Part shown: positions 1 to 12,300 of the stretch, piece after piece
How positions within the stretch are numbered: the stretch's first letter is position 1
Layout of the letters: each line of letters begins with the position of its first letter
Origin: Beverwykella pulmonaria
Taxonomy: Eukaryota > Ascomycota > Dothideomycetes > Pleosporales > Melanommataceae
DNA length: 64,000 bases
Assembly: GCA_001599595.1 (NCBI GenBank)
Contig: BCHH01000011.1
Coordinates: forward strand, 1,199,894-1,263,893
Reading direction: 5' to 3'
The notes under the pieces: generated by a model
The model's input: the letters and a program-made list of their open reading frames with translations, nothing else
Databases searched by the model: none
Told to the model about the DNA's origin: nothing
Translations under genes and position numbers: made by a program

Positions 1-339
1 ATGGCCGCCGTCGAGCTCGAGGCTGGAGGAGTTGACTTATGCGCGCGTCGTCTCTCCTTTTCGCAAGCAGCAATCCTCCACCTCCCGCGTGTGGTGTCAT
101 CTCTCCGGATATATTGGCAGGCGAGGTTTGATGGGCGAGCGAAGTTTGGACCAGTGACAGCTTGACAACGGCCGCACCCCCCCGCTACGCAGCCGAGATC
201 CAGCCCGACGTTGTTTTGGCAGCAAAAACAGGTACCACGACAAGCACGCACGCATCCAACACTGCATCTCCTACCGCCCTCGCGATTCCTACTCGCATAC
301 CGCGCCCTCACAGCCTTGCCCGGATGCACACAGCCCGCT
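1..339. promoter_or_regulatory. Upstream region and 5' UTR of the alpha-actinin gene
   Basis: GC-rich sequence before the alpha-actinin start codon. A frame open from the first base ends at about 165 and matches nothing I know. I see no convincing TATA box. The start at 340 was chosen because the protein from there begins just before the first calponin-homology domain, as in fungal alpha-actinins. Confidence 0.4.
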
Positions 340-2506
340 ATGGCGCCGCTCGAGCAGCAATGGGTTAAGGTCCAGCAGAAGACCTTCACCAAGTGGTGCG
401 CATCCCCCGCCGCGCATCGTCGCTGTACAACAATGCTAACCGGGGCGCTGCAGGCTCAACAGCAAGCTCAAGGTCCGCGAGGTCGAGGTCCACGACCTGA
501 TTACCGACCTCTCAGACGGCGTGCGTATCCTCCTACGCAGTCCCTTTGCAGACCGCTCCTTTGCCATTGTCCTGGCATTGCTAACGCTCCCCCCAGATCG
601 CCCTCGTACATCTCCTCGAAATCCTCGGGAACGAGTCCCTCGGCCGCTATGCCTCTCGCCCCAAACTACGCGTGCAGAAGTTTGAAAATGTCAACAAGTC
701 GCTCGACTTCATCAAGAGGCGGGGCATACAGATGACCAACATCGGCGCCGAGGATGTCGTGGACGGCAACAGCAAGATCATCCTGGGCCTGATATGGACG
801 CTGATTCTGCGATTTACCATCAGTGACATCAACGAAGAGGGGCTGAGCGCGAAAGAGGGGCTGCTGTTGTGGTGCCAGCGGAAAACGGCCTGCTACGATG
901 AGATAGAAGTGCGCGATTTCTCCACAAGCTGGAACGACGGGCTGGCATTGTGAGTAGCATGGGTCCTCGCTGGAAGGGAAGAGGCTAACCTTGGGACTAG
1001 CTGTGCGCTCCTCGACATCCACCGCCCCGACCTCATCGACTACGACAGCCTGGACAAGAGCGACCACCGCGGAAACATGCAGCTCGCCTTCGACATCGCC
1101 AGCAAGGAGATCGGCATCCCCGACCTCCTCGACGTGGAAGATGTGTGCGATGTCGCCAAGCCCGACGAGCGGTCCCTGATGACGTACATTGCCTACTGGT
1201 TCCACGCCTTTTCGCAGATGGAGCGCGTCGAGAACGCCGGCCGGCGAGTGGAGAAGTTTGTGCAGAACATGCAGGGGGCGTGGGAAATGCAGAACAATTT
1301 CGAGAAACGCATGCGCGAGCTCCTGCGGCAGATCGCCGAACAGCAGAAGCTGTGGGAGGAGTCCACCTTCGACGGGACCTATGTGGATGCCAAAAACCAG
1401 TCCTCAGAGTTCACGGCCTACAAGCGGAAGAACAAGCGGGCATGGGTGGCAGAGAAATCGGATCTCGTAGGTCTGTTAGGCAATGTCAAGACAAAACTGT
1501 CTACGTACCGACTGCGGCCGTACGATCCGCCAGCGGAGCTCAGCCTAGAGGCACTAGACGTAGCATGGGCAGGCCTTATGAAGGCCGAACGAGACCGCTC
1601 CCAAGTCATTAATGAAACCATTCGGGACATCAAAAATGCGCTCCGAAAGTCCTTCGCCGATAAAGCCAACGACTTTGCGCTGGCCCTAAACACCCTCTCC
1701 ACATCCATATCCGGCCTCGAAGGCGACGTCGAGGACCAACTCGAGCACACCAAGCAGCTGAGCAAATCACTCGCCCCACTCGACGCGTACCTGAACATTA
1801 TCGCGACAATAGACGACCAATGCGAGGAAGCAAACATCGAGGAGAACGACTTCACAACATACACCTACGACGAACTCGAGTACGAACTCGGGCTCGTGCG
1901 CTCGTCCGTCTCCAAGAAGCTCTCCTTCCTCGAGAACCAGATGGTGGCTCGCAACATGACCAACTTGACGCCCATCCAGCTGGAAGAATTTGAGTCGGTT
2001 TTCCGACATTTTGATCGCGACTTGTCAAACAGTCTTGCGGAGCTCGAGTTCTCGGCTGCTCTCGCGAGTTTGGGACTTGTCTATGATGAAGATGAGATGC
2101 ATAGCAAATTTAGAGAGACAAGTGGAGGGCGCGACTATGTTACCTTTGAACAATTTATCCGCTTCATGGTCGACGAAACGGAAGATCAGAACACTGCAGA
2201 GCAAGTCTTTGATTCCTTCAAAGAAGTCGCCGATGGAAAGGTATGCTCCACAGCCCCTACTGCACGCAACTTTGAATGTCTGTGGTGATTTGCTTACATG
2301 TCCATCAATAGCCCTACGTCACCGAGATGGACCTCCGCCACTCTCTTGTCCCCGACGAAATCATCGAGGACCTCATCAAGACCATGCCCGAGCACAAAGG
2401 ACCTGACATGCAGGAAGACCGAAACGTACCCAAGTTCGACTATATCACATACATGGAGAGATATATGGGCGGGAAACCCGAGAACGGGCTGGTGAACGGT
2501 GATTAG
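340..2506 (+). CDS. ain1: Alpha-actinin, actin-bundling protein (five exons)
   Basis: Exons 340-395, 454-520, 597-949, 1001-2240 and 2312-2506 join in phase to give 636 residues, the usual length of fungal alpha-actinin. Two calponin-homology domains (about residues 7-112 and 121-232; LRVQKFENVNKSLDFIK in CH1, ALLDIHRPDLIDYDSL in CH2) form the actin-binding head. A short rod of about 250 residues with two spectrin-like repeats follows, shorter than the four-repeat animal rod. C-terminal EF-hands start near residue 486; the first loop (DRDLSNSLAELE) keeps acidic ligands, while the second is degenerate. The family dimerises and crosslinks actin filaments in the contractile ring and at hyphal tips. 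The longest open frame alone would miss the whole first CH domain because three short introns lie in the 5' part. Confidence 0.95.
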
Positions 2507-5500
2507 TGAAGGACAGTGCGGCTGTCGATCTTGGTTGTTCAAAGACGTGATATTGATTATCAGATTTGGACTGGATACGAAGGCGCGTTGAACGATCGTT
2601 TAAGAGGTGGCGAGATTGGCATTGCAGTGCTTCGGCCACTGTTTACTCAACTTTTTGGCTTCGTTTGTTTGGAATATTTTGCATATGGTTAGGCATGGCG
2701 TCTGATCGTATCATTGGGGTTGGGGACATCATGTTTGACTGAACGATTGGAAAGGAGGGGAGATACCGGAAGTTTTGGGCCTGGGTTGGTTGGATAGATA
2801 GATTGACATGGAGCTGAGCTCGATGGTGATGAAAGGAAATGAAGATGAGGACGGAAGAAAGAAGTACATCATAGTTATACCCCACCCTCGATGCGTACCA
2901 TACCACACCATATGTAATGTAATGTAATACTGACCAACTTCGCTCTTGCATAGGACCACAAAGAGATGAGCCGATTGCTAGGTAACATTGGTGTTCAAGT
3001 TACGCGAGAAGAATGACAGAAAACAAACGAACAAACCCTGAACTATGGACACAGGTCGGGGAAGGATGGTAATGCGCGAGTGACATGTGTCGGATTCTGC
3101 CGTGAATTTCGGCCCTATTTCTGGGTAGATAGCATGGGAGATGTGATACGTAGATAAAAAGACGCAGAACGAACATACCCTGAACCATGGACACGGGCCG
3201 GCTAAGAAATAGTTCATGATATGTTATCAACCTCCACTTATTCTCGATAGCTATCTCGCCAGTGGGCAATCAGAGGTCGCGATGTCGATCTTGGACCCAT
3301 GGTTCTGGTTCTGATTTTGTTCCGGTTGTAGATCAGGATTTGATTCCAAGGTCCTAAGTTCCTGGTACCCGGGATTTCGATTTCTTTGCTTCTTTGCGTC
3401 TTGAATTGGCGGTGAGAGACTGGTCGCACGCACTAGGGTTCGCCAAAGCTATTCTTAGTAGGTGCTCCGGGTCACGGCGGCAACTTCACACTTCGAAGTT
3501 GGCGGCATGGTCGCGGTGAAATGACAAGGTCTAGGAAGTGTCGTGTTTAGGATGGATCTATGGTCGTGGGTTGGTTGGTAGTAATTCCTAGTCCCAAGGT
3601 ACGGCTGTTTGTTTCTTACTTTTTTCGACCAAGTATGGCGATTCAAGAACTCCATATCCCACTATGACAACCATGTCTTGGCAACATGGGATGGTCCCGG
3701 GATGGGACTCGAGTGGCGCATCCCGATCTCCATCTCTGTGCAGCGAATCCGGGAATCGGGGCGCGTTCTATCAGGGAACATGGATGCTACCTATACCGCC
3801 AAAACAACATCGCACCTCAGGTCTCCCGCCAAAATAAATCTCATGCAAGGGGCCAATCGCCCACCAAAATAACACCGAGTGGAAAGCCCTTCGCTTCACC
3901 ATCTACCATGGCGCTTTCCGTCATGGAAGACGGGTCTCGGGGGGCACCGGGATGGATCATGGGTGCGGTGAGGTGAGGTTGTGCTGTGTTGTTACTTTTT
4001 GCGGGAGTGCCTTGCTTGCCTCACTCTGGGCTTTCGCTTCCCCTAGGCTGGGACGGGACGAGACGAGACGAGACAGACAGAACTTTTGCTTTTTAAGAGT
4101 GGAAGGATAGATGGAATTTCCACCTACGTATTAGATAGAGGAAACAGGGTTAGAAAGGCGAAGACGCGATTTATTGCTAGTGTGTTGATGGAAGGGGGCG
4201 GAAGCGCTATGGAAATGGTGAGGCTTGAGGTAGGGTAGAGGTGTCCAGGATGGTGCGGGCAAAATCTATCCTTGTGGATTGGAGGACACGATTGAGAGGA
4301 AGAAGACGGGTAGAAGTGTTGTTTTGAAGGAAGAGAAATGACTCTAGGACGAATGGCGAAAGATGAGAATGGTTAGGGAAAATATCAATTGCGCGAAGTA
4401 GTAGAAAACCGATGAATGTGCTTTCAACCCCTTCGGGCTACACGAACTCTTGCATGAAGCATAAAGAGAGATTTCTTCAAAAGAGACTGTATGCACGTTT
4501 AAGCTCCGTCAGTCACACTCCAACGCCGGCACTTCCATCCATCACACCATCAAAACCGACGCAGGGAATAAGAATGAGAAGGTGCCGGGCCCAAAGATAC
4601 CAAATGCCGTGCGACTGATGAATGGAGACCGGTGTCTGGAATTCCGGATCATATATTGCATGCATGCCTCGAAATTGCGACGGGGAAACAACCGCGCGTC
4701 TTTCACTCAAGTCTCGCCCGTTTCCGCCCAACTCCCAACACCGGGATACAGCAATGCCGGACTGGTAAATTCAAATTGGAAGTGAGATAAAAAAAAATAC
4801 TCGGTGTGAGCGATATATGTATGCTATATGGAATACGAGGTCTTGCATCCAAGGCATGAGTTGAGGCACGGACATCTATCACGAGGCCAGGTTTAAGAAA
4901 GCAAGTCGACAAGATGAATTCGGTCACGTACTGTGCTGTGCAGCATGATCGTCGCGTGTGGGGTCTGGATCGTGTGCTGGCTTCAGATTTGTATATGTGA
5001 GGTGCATGTTTGATATCACAATAATTGCCGCCGTTTTGAGCTCGATCGTCCCGACCAAACAACGGTAGCGATGCGCAATGCACGGCTTCGAAATCTGGAA
5101 AGAACCTTGCCATGTTATACCTCCCTGGCCTGTATTCCACCTAGCGGAATATATGAGGGCGCGTGATATCACGATATTTGCCGCCGTGTTGCGAACGAGC
5201 ACCACACTGTTAGTAGGCCTCATATCTTAACAACTGAAGGGGGGAAAGATGTGCAGTACAAATTAGGAAAGACCCATGCTGTGAACACATAACACCGTCT
5301 TGCTATTCTACCCAACGGTTGATTATACCTACATTCCCAACCGACCTCCACCAACACCTCCACCCACTATACCACACTTCCGTATCCACGAAAGATCGCC
5401 CGTCTCATCCACACACACATGCACATACGTTGCGCAAAGCGGTTCGGCCCTTGTAACCCAAAACAGAAAGATCGACCGACCGGATGAATACATGCATCCA

Positions 5501-6661
5501 CTCCGCAGAAGATGTTACAACCCAACACCCATCATGCAGAACACACCCAAACTGCCCTGCCGGGGCCCTGGTCCGGTCGTTGGATGGAAGAATGCATTCT
5601 CCGTAAACATACGACATGGGGATGAAAGCTCGGGCGATGCAAGCCACCGAGGAGATTATCCGGGCCGTCGCGAATGAATGTTCCAATGATTGAAGTGATA
5701 GGTGCAGACGGACAAAGACGCGAGCGAGCATCGCACAGGGCTGCAGGCGACTTAATCCGGGGAAGAATTCGAGAAGGTACGATGGAAGAATGGATGAGGT
5801 CGAATTGGGGGATACTGTGGCTGTTATACGTCGATCTGGTATATGCAGACGGTTATCTATGTCTGCGTTGGCGTGCGGGTTGGTCTTGTGGATGCATTAT
5901 CCTATGTGCAAGCCACGTATGCAAAGGCTAAGTTGTAAAAGGCAGAATGCACGCGACAGCAGTCAAAGAAACAGAGGACGAATATAGCAAGTAATTAGGC
6001 TCTGTACATTCCTAAATGATGGTCCATGGCAGACAGGCTGTCTGTGGACATTGTCGTAACTCCGCCCGTCGACCAACCGCCGAAAACCGCTCCAAGACAC
6101 CAGACATTAGATCTAATCCATGGTCATCACTCGTCACCGACCTGACCTAACCCAACCACCCTGTATGTTGACAAAAGAAAGGCAATACGATGCGAGCAGT
6201 TCGCCAAGGTACGAATCGTACAGAGCCTGAGAGCTCTAAAAGCGCAGGTGAATCGGCCGAAAAGGTGAAACACAGCTATGACAACGCCAACGCCAGGAAA
6301 ATACAAAAGGACATAATGAAAACCCAGTGAGGTGCTGTAGGAAGCGAAATGAAAATAAGAACCAATCCCATCCTGAAGCCCTGTTTTTGTCTTCCGTGAA
6401 TGAAATCCCAAAGATAATGGAACCGTACACCGTCCTTTTCGGTGCAAGGGTGAGATGTTGAAGCACACCCACCTTTATCGTCGAGAATATCTACATTCGA
6501 AAGGGATTGAAAATCGTTGAAATCATGAGAAGAGAAATGGAGGGCCCGCCGAAATGTAAAAGCCTGCCGGGACATAAAAACACAAGTTGCGGTAGAAGTA
6601 CAAGGTATCAGAAAAGGGAATTTGACAAGTACAGAGGCATTAATAGGAGAAATGAAATGTT
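2507..6661. other. Long intergenic region between convergent genes (4.2 kb)
   Basis: Contains the 3' UTRs of alpha-actinin (left) and the CRIB-domain gene (right, opposite strand). Reading all frames I found only short unconserved ORFs, no recognisable domain, no tRNA and no transposase. The left part is G-rich on this strand and the right part (about 4.8-6.1 kb) has many short AC/CA-rich stretches. Non-coding transcripts cannot be excluded. Confidence 0.5.
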
Positions 6662-9330
6662 CTACGAGCCCAACGGGGAGGGAGACGTAGGTTGTGGGGC
6701 ATGCTTCGGTGGTGCCGGGAAGAGGCTGAGGTACGGCTGTCGATTGGCCCGAATAACGTTGCTAGAACTCGCGGCTCGTCTGCGGGATTTCGATGGTTGT
6801 TGCACCGGACCGGCAAGCAACTTGGCCGCTCCATCGGAGGCGGCGTACTTGTGATAGAGTAGAGGAGCACGAGACGAACGTGTAGATCCTTGACGAGCGA
6901 GCTCGAGGGAGGCGCGTACTTCGCCCTCAATTGAGGATCGAAGAGTCTGATCTTCCGGTTCTTGCTCCTCAGAGAAAAATGTCACGTCGCGCGACTGACG
7001 TCCCGGGGGAGTCGTATCATCATCGTTATATTCCTCCGCATCGTCATCATCAAAAGACCCACAGGATGCGACTTGTTCACTCAGACGATCAACTACTAGA
7101 CTGAAGTCTTTGCGTGCACGCCGAGAGTGTACTAGTTCCGGAAGACTCCCTGATGAGCTTGCAGAGCGCCGAATGGGAGAGTTCCACGAACCAGATCCCA
7201 ATCCCGAAGAAGACATTAGGCTGCTGTCGTAAGAGCTGCGCTTGCTGGAACGAATGTGGCTGCTCCTAGTGGAACTTGCAACGCTCTGGCTGGCGTCGAG
7301 GAGAGGAAAGTGACGATCTGAGTCTTCGTAATCGGCTAGGAGATCATTGTACATATCTTCACGTGAGACATGCCCTTTGAATTCTGCTGGTACCAACAGG
7401 GAGGGTGTGAGACTGAATCCCTCAGCTTCGGCGAAAGAGCCTTGACGAAGAACCATTGGGTTAAACACGTCGGAAGGTGTTGGGACACTGTTATCTGTGG
7501 CAAAAGACACAGCAGATCGGGATTCCAGTTCTGGGACATTGTTCGCGCTTGGTACTACGAGTGGAGTGCAAGTCCCAGAAAAGGGTCCGGATTGGGTCGT
7601 AGGCACATCTCCGAATGCCATAGAGTGAGTTTGCGTGCCTTGCGGCACGGCAGTTCGTGGGCGCTCATGATCATGTTGTTCAGGAGTGCGATCTCTGTCT
7701 TCGGAAGCCCTGCTTACGGATGAGCGATCCCAATCAAAGTCGCAGTCCGCCTCAAGAGCATTGTCGTATATATAATCGACATCATCTTCCCATGATTCTT
7801 CGATAACACGCCATGTATTAGACTTCCTGCGAACAGTGGGAGCTCGCCGGATTGAAGCCTTGCGGGTGGGGGAACCCAGAGTCTCCGACATCTGTGAAAT
7901 TGGACGCGTGATAGGACCCCGTGGGTTTGAGTTTCTGCGACTACTAGATCGCGAGACTGGGGAGCGTTGATTGCTGCTGAAGGAGAAAGAGTCGAAAAAA
8001 GGTGACTTTGGAGACATGGCTGGGGGTTGAGGCGCAGGTCTCGGACTGGTAAACAGCTCCGGCTCCTCGGCTACGTCTCCGAGGTCAGGGCTAAAGGGGG
8101 GGGTCATGGGGTGGATAGCGATATCATCAGGTGTAGTGACAGCATGTGCAACGCAGGTTGGCTCCTCAGCCATGGTTGCAAGCTTATCCCCCACTGTCGA
8201 AGGGCTTAGTGGTGCAAACTTATCCCAGAAACCAGAGTACCGATTGGATCGCGCCCTGGCAAGTGGTTGGGGTAGGGATTTGTTGACGTCGGAAGGCTCC
8301 TCAGGCAAGTCTTCAATGCGAGTCAAGGGCATCCTAGATGATACTCGAGGTGGATAATTGAGAGATTGTGTGTGACGGTGAAGACGAGGACTGAGGCTGG
8401 GCTGGGAGAAGCTTTCAACAGATCTAGTCATCCGAATTGACTTGCTAGACCTTGGCGACCCTTCTAAAGACCGGTCATTGTGGAGTGGGGGAGATCTGAA
8501 CCCCAGGGCGGAGGCAGACCTTGGTTGTGGCGCAGTTAGGTTCTCAGACGAGAAGTTTTGGAAGTGGAGATCCTCAGCCTTGATCCCAGTGAGGTCGCGA
8601 CGGGGAGCCTGAGAGGCTCGGATTGCCCAGAATTCGGTGACAAGATCCTCTTCGGATGTTTGTTCCAAGGCAGCCAATTGGTGACGGTCAGTGTGTGTTA
8701 TATGCTGGAAGTCGAAAGGGCTGGAGATACGATTCTTGAGATGGTGGACTATTGACATCAATATGATTGATCATTGGGGAAAACTGGTAGAGAGAACTTA
8801 CGAGAATCTTCTGACTGGTTGATCATCCTTCTTCCCTTCCGTAGAACCGAAGCCCTTTTACTTATTTGCTCCACCTCTTCGCTCTCATCCACACCGTAGC
8901 TGGGTGAAAATTGGCCGCTAAGCCTCTTGCCTTTCTTTCCACGGAAGAGAGACCGCTTTGACCCGGGCAACTCCATGAAACTCTGGCCAGCCTGATGGCG
9001 GTAGTCTCGCGACGTCCTCTGTGAAGCGGTGTCGGATCCGGCCATACCTGGGGGGACTAGAGATACGAATGACGACGTGGTTGATGAGGCCGTGTTACTC
9101 CGTGAGCGCAAATTGAATACAGAGCTTCTTTTGCCGGAGCGCGCTCGTGTTCGTTGCTCAGGTGAAGGCATATCTCTGAAAGACGATGCATCTGAGCCTT
9201 GAGACGCCCAAGCATCAGCAGCTGAAGTCGAGGTCGAGAACGAGGTCGAAGGTGAAGAACCAGGAACCGGAGAGTCTACGGACGACTGTCTGGAGCGGGG
9301 CACAGCGTTGTTTTTATTGAACATAAACAT
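6662..9330 (-). CDS. CRIB-domain (Cdc42/Rac-binding) Ser-rich protein
   Basis: Two exons, 9330-8802 and 8748-6662, separated by a 53-nt intron (GTAAGT...AATAG), give 871 residues. The first residues after the intron (about 177-200) match the p21-binding CRIB consensus I-S-x-P-x-x-F-x-H-x-x-H, reading ISSPFDFQHITH. The rest is disordered, rich in Ser, Arg and Pro, with acidic patches near the middle and C-terminus (EDDVDYIYDN, DDDDAEEYNDDDTT). There is no kinase domain, so this is not a PAK; it resembles fungal CRIB-only effectors, comparable in role to yeast Gic1/2, which link active Cdc42 to polarity. The intron sits just upstream of CRIB, so an unspliced reading from the methionine at 8761 would keep CRIB but lose the basic, Ser-rich N-terminus. 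Confidence 0.85.
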
Positions 9331-12300
9331 GGCGCGGATCTAAGGGGCGCCTCCAGCAGGAGTAGTAACTCCGAATATGGGAGATATAGGAGGGGAATGC
9401 TGGAATGGCGTGCACAGAGCCCCGCAACTCGTTGGCAAAGGTCGTAGAGTCCACAACCATGGAGAGGTCCGAGGGATAAGACACGTTGTATACTTTCTGG
9501 GGAAACCTGTCGCGCTCGCGTGGTCGGATGTTTGTCAGGTCGAGCGTCCAGGTTAAGTGCCTGCTGGCTGTGTCAGTGCACGCTGCGAGCGTATAGCACG
9601 GAGCCAGGAAACCGGAGGACTAAACGAGCCAGGCCAGGATCAAGGCCGGAGAAAACGATGGTGACAAAGGAGGGAATGTGTAGGTTGCGGAGCTGGCAAT
9701 ATAGGACGTGCAATATGCGTACCTATGGAAGCGATTGGCTTATCCACGGAGCATGCACTGCTTGGCGTGCTGTGCCCTGGGCCACTGCTGCTGACGGAGG
9801 GAGGGATGGTCACGGCTGTAATGGCAATAATAAAACGGGGATATGCGGAATGCTGGGAGGAGGAACGCGAGGATTCGCCGACGAAGCGCGGACAGATGGC
9901 GGCTGTCAGAAATAAAGAGAGCGGGAGAGGTGTGGAAGCGCAGATCAGACTGCAGAGGCAGGATTGAGTGCGGCGGCGTTGAGACAATCTGGCTGAAGGG
10001 TGGTGGTACAGGGACGAGAGGATGAGACCAAAAGGGCCATGGGATACCCTCAGTGGTACATGTTGTGGCACTGGAGGTTAATAATGGAGAGAGCCTTTGA
10101 GGGCGCAGGCGCACCAGTACATGTAGGGATGCCATCAGTCAAGTATTGGCGGGCGTGGGACGGTAGGGACGTAGCGCGGAGCGTGTGCAAAGGACGCAGA
10201 GCGGAGGGCATGTGGAGAAGGTGTGAATTGTGCAGTCGAGTGCTCGCCGAGCCCAGGGACCAGTGCCTTCTGTGGGCAAGGGTGGCATGGATAGCTGGTA
10301 GAGGGTGGTCAGTGGTGGGGAGGAGCGGGAGCCAGGGCGCGCCAGACGAGGGAACCATGACGCCCCGTGTAGGCGGCCATTCACCGTCGCGCGCCTGCGA
10401 GCGCACCCAGACTGCCGGGCCCGGGCGAATATAACAAGTGCAGGGGAATAAATCAGGCCTTGTGAGTGGCTGCTGGGCTAAATTGTGCTGGGCAGGGGAC
10501 CGGTTCGCCTGATGCTGGGCTGTAATTTGCTCCGCGCGCGCTTTTCTCTGCCGCCGTCGCGGTGCTGTCGTATGACGGAGCAGCATCGCGAGCCCTCCAC
10601 GACCGACCCTGATGCGGCGGTGAGGCCTCGAGATTGCGTGACGCCCTCAGGCCCAGCGTTTCAGCAACTCGACGGCGGGGAAAAGGAAGCGCGCAGTGAC
10701 AGTAACGCGTCCGCGCGAGCAGCTAACGACGGTCCAACATAATCCGCCGGCCAAGCTGCGGCGGCCGTGATGGATGGATGCGCAATGGCTGCGGCATGCC
10801 GGCCGCCTCGAGGCTCAAGTCGCGGCTCGCCCAACGACTGTCAGGATCCCGAGCTACCGCAGCCCCGCCGATTCTAGCAACGTACGGGAAGGTGCTGATA
10901 TCCAACAACTCCAGAAAAGGGCGGCTGGCCGATCAGCTTTGCGCTTGGAGGTGCAGCGAATTGCGCGGCCCGAAGCAGCTAGAGCACCGTTTGCAGCCCT
11001 CAGCGATCAGTGTCGGATGGGGAAAATACGCTGAAACAGCCGACGCGCCCTGGACCGTGTGCCAGATGGTGGTGACATCGTGATAACCCCTCAGTCCTGT
11101 GCTGTCACGGTACATGTCATGTGCTTAGTCGTGCGGGTTCATCGCTAGTCTTGTGTGTAAAGGAGGCAGCCAGAAATGCCAGAACAGATGCTGGTCGAGC
11201 GTTCCATTCTCCAGGCGGGTCAAGACACGGCCATCTCTCGAGGCTGCATCGCATGGGTACCATACCTGCCAGGTTATCGCAGTCTGCCACGTTGGGACGC
11301 CGCGGGTGTCGGTACTCGACGGCATGTTGTGGGTGGATTGTGCCGACTGTAGACTGTAAAAAAGGCCCGTCGATGACCACATGCTGATAGCGCCTATGTT
11401 CTCCCGCCGACGGCGACTGTGCTGTGCTGGGCTGGACAACGCCAGAACCATCGGTCCATGACCGTCGCCGCTGAGGCAATGTACCACCACTGACACGGTC
11501 GAAGGGGTCCTCGAATTGACCGTCTCCTCAGCCGCTGTGCGACACACTGGGTAAAATTGCGTCAGGGTCGATCCCGAGAGCTGTCGACATGGAAAAGCAG
11601 ACAGTGCGCTGCATCCTCTGGCCGTCGTCCAGGTCGTGGGGGAGCGAGTTGCTATGTCATATCCCTGTTGGGTTAGCTCGAGGCTGGGCTTGGCTGCCCG
11701 AGCTGTGGCCGGTGGCCAGGGCGCAAGCTGACGCCTCGAGGACCACCGACCGACCCGCAGCCCACTCAGACACGGCATCCTTCCTGCACCTTACACCAAC
11801 ACAGAACAGCATGTACGTACCGCACCATACAGCCTTATCCTCTTTGCAGACCCGCATAGCGCTGTACCACCGTGAGCAACGCACTCAAGGCTGCTCTGCT
11901 GCCACTGCAGGCCCCAGCAGCAGCGAGAGCCCGAACAGCCATGACCGCATCTCTGCAAGTAAACGACGCCCACCAAGTTGGGACCAGATTGCGATGTGCA
12001 GAATTCAAACATGAAGCCCACTACACTGGCGCCGTGTGTTTCCTGAGGCGAGAAGACGACACGCGCGCACAGAGTAGCCTTAGCGCCAAGCCGCAGTGCA
12101 CAAATCAATAATTCAATGATATTCTCCCCACTGCGCTGCAGCGCTGGCGCCACTCTCTCCTTCATGCAGGTACGCAACCAAATCTCAAGCATGCTGAGTG
12201 GCTCATGCTGAGTGGCTCTTTTCGCGATGTCCCCTAGCTCCTGCACACCAACTTCTCACTGCATCGTCGTAAAAAGACGCCCACTCAATGCTCGTTCTCG

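Noticed and set aside
666..1205. 179-codon antisense ORF
   Set aside because: Lies antisense to alpha-actinin coding exons and mirrors their codon pattern.
11125..11778. 217-codon minus-strand ORF
   Set aside because: GC-rich region, low-complexity random-looking translation, no domain and a competing ORF on the other strand; chance ORF.
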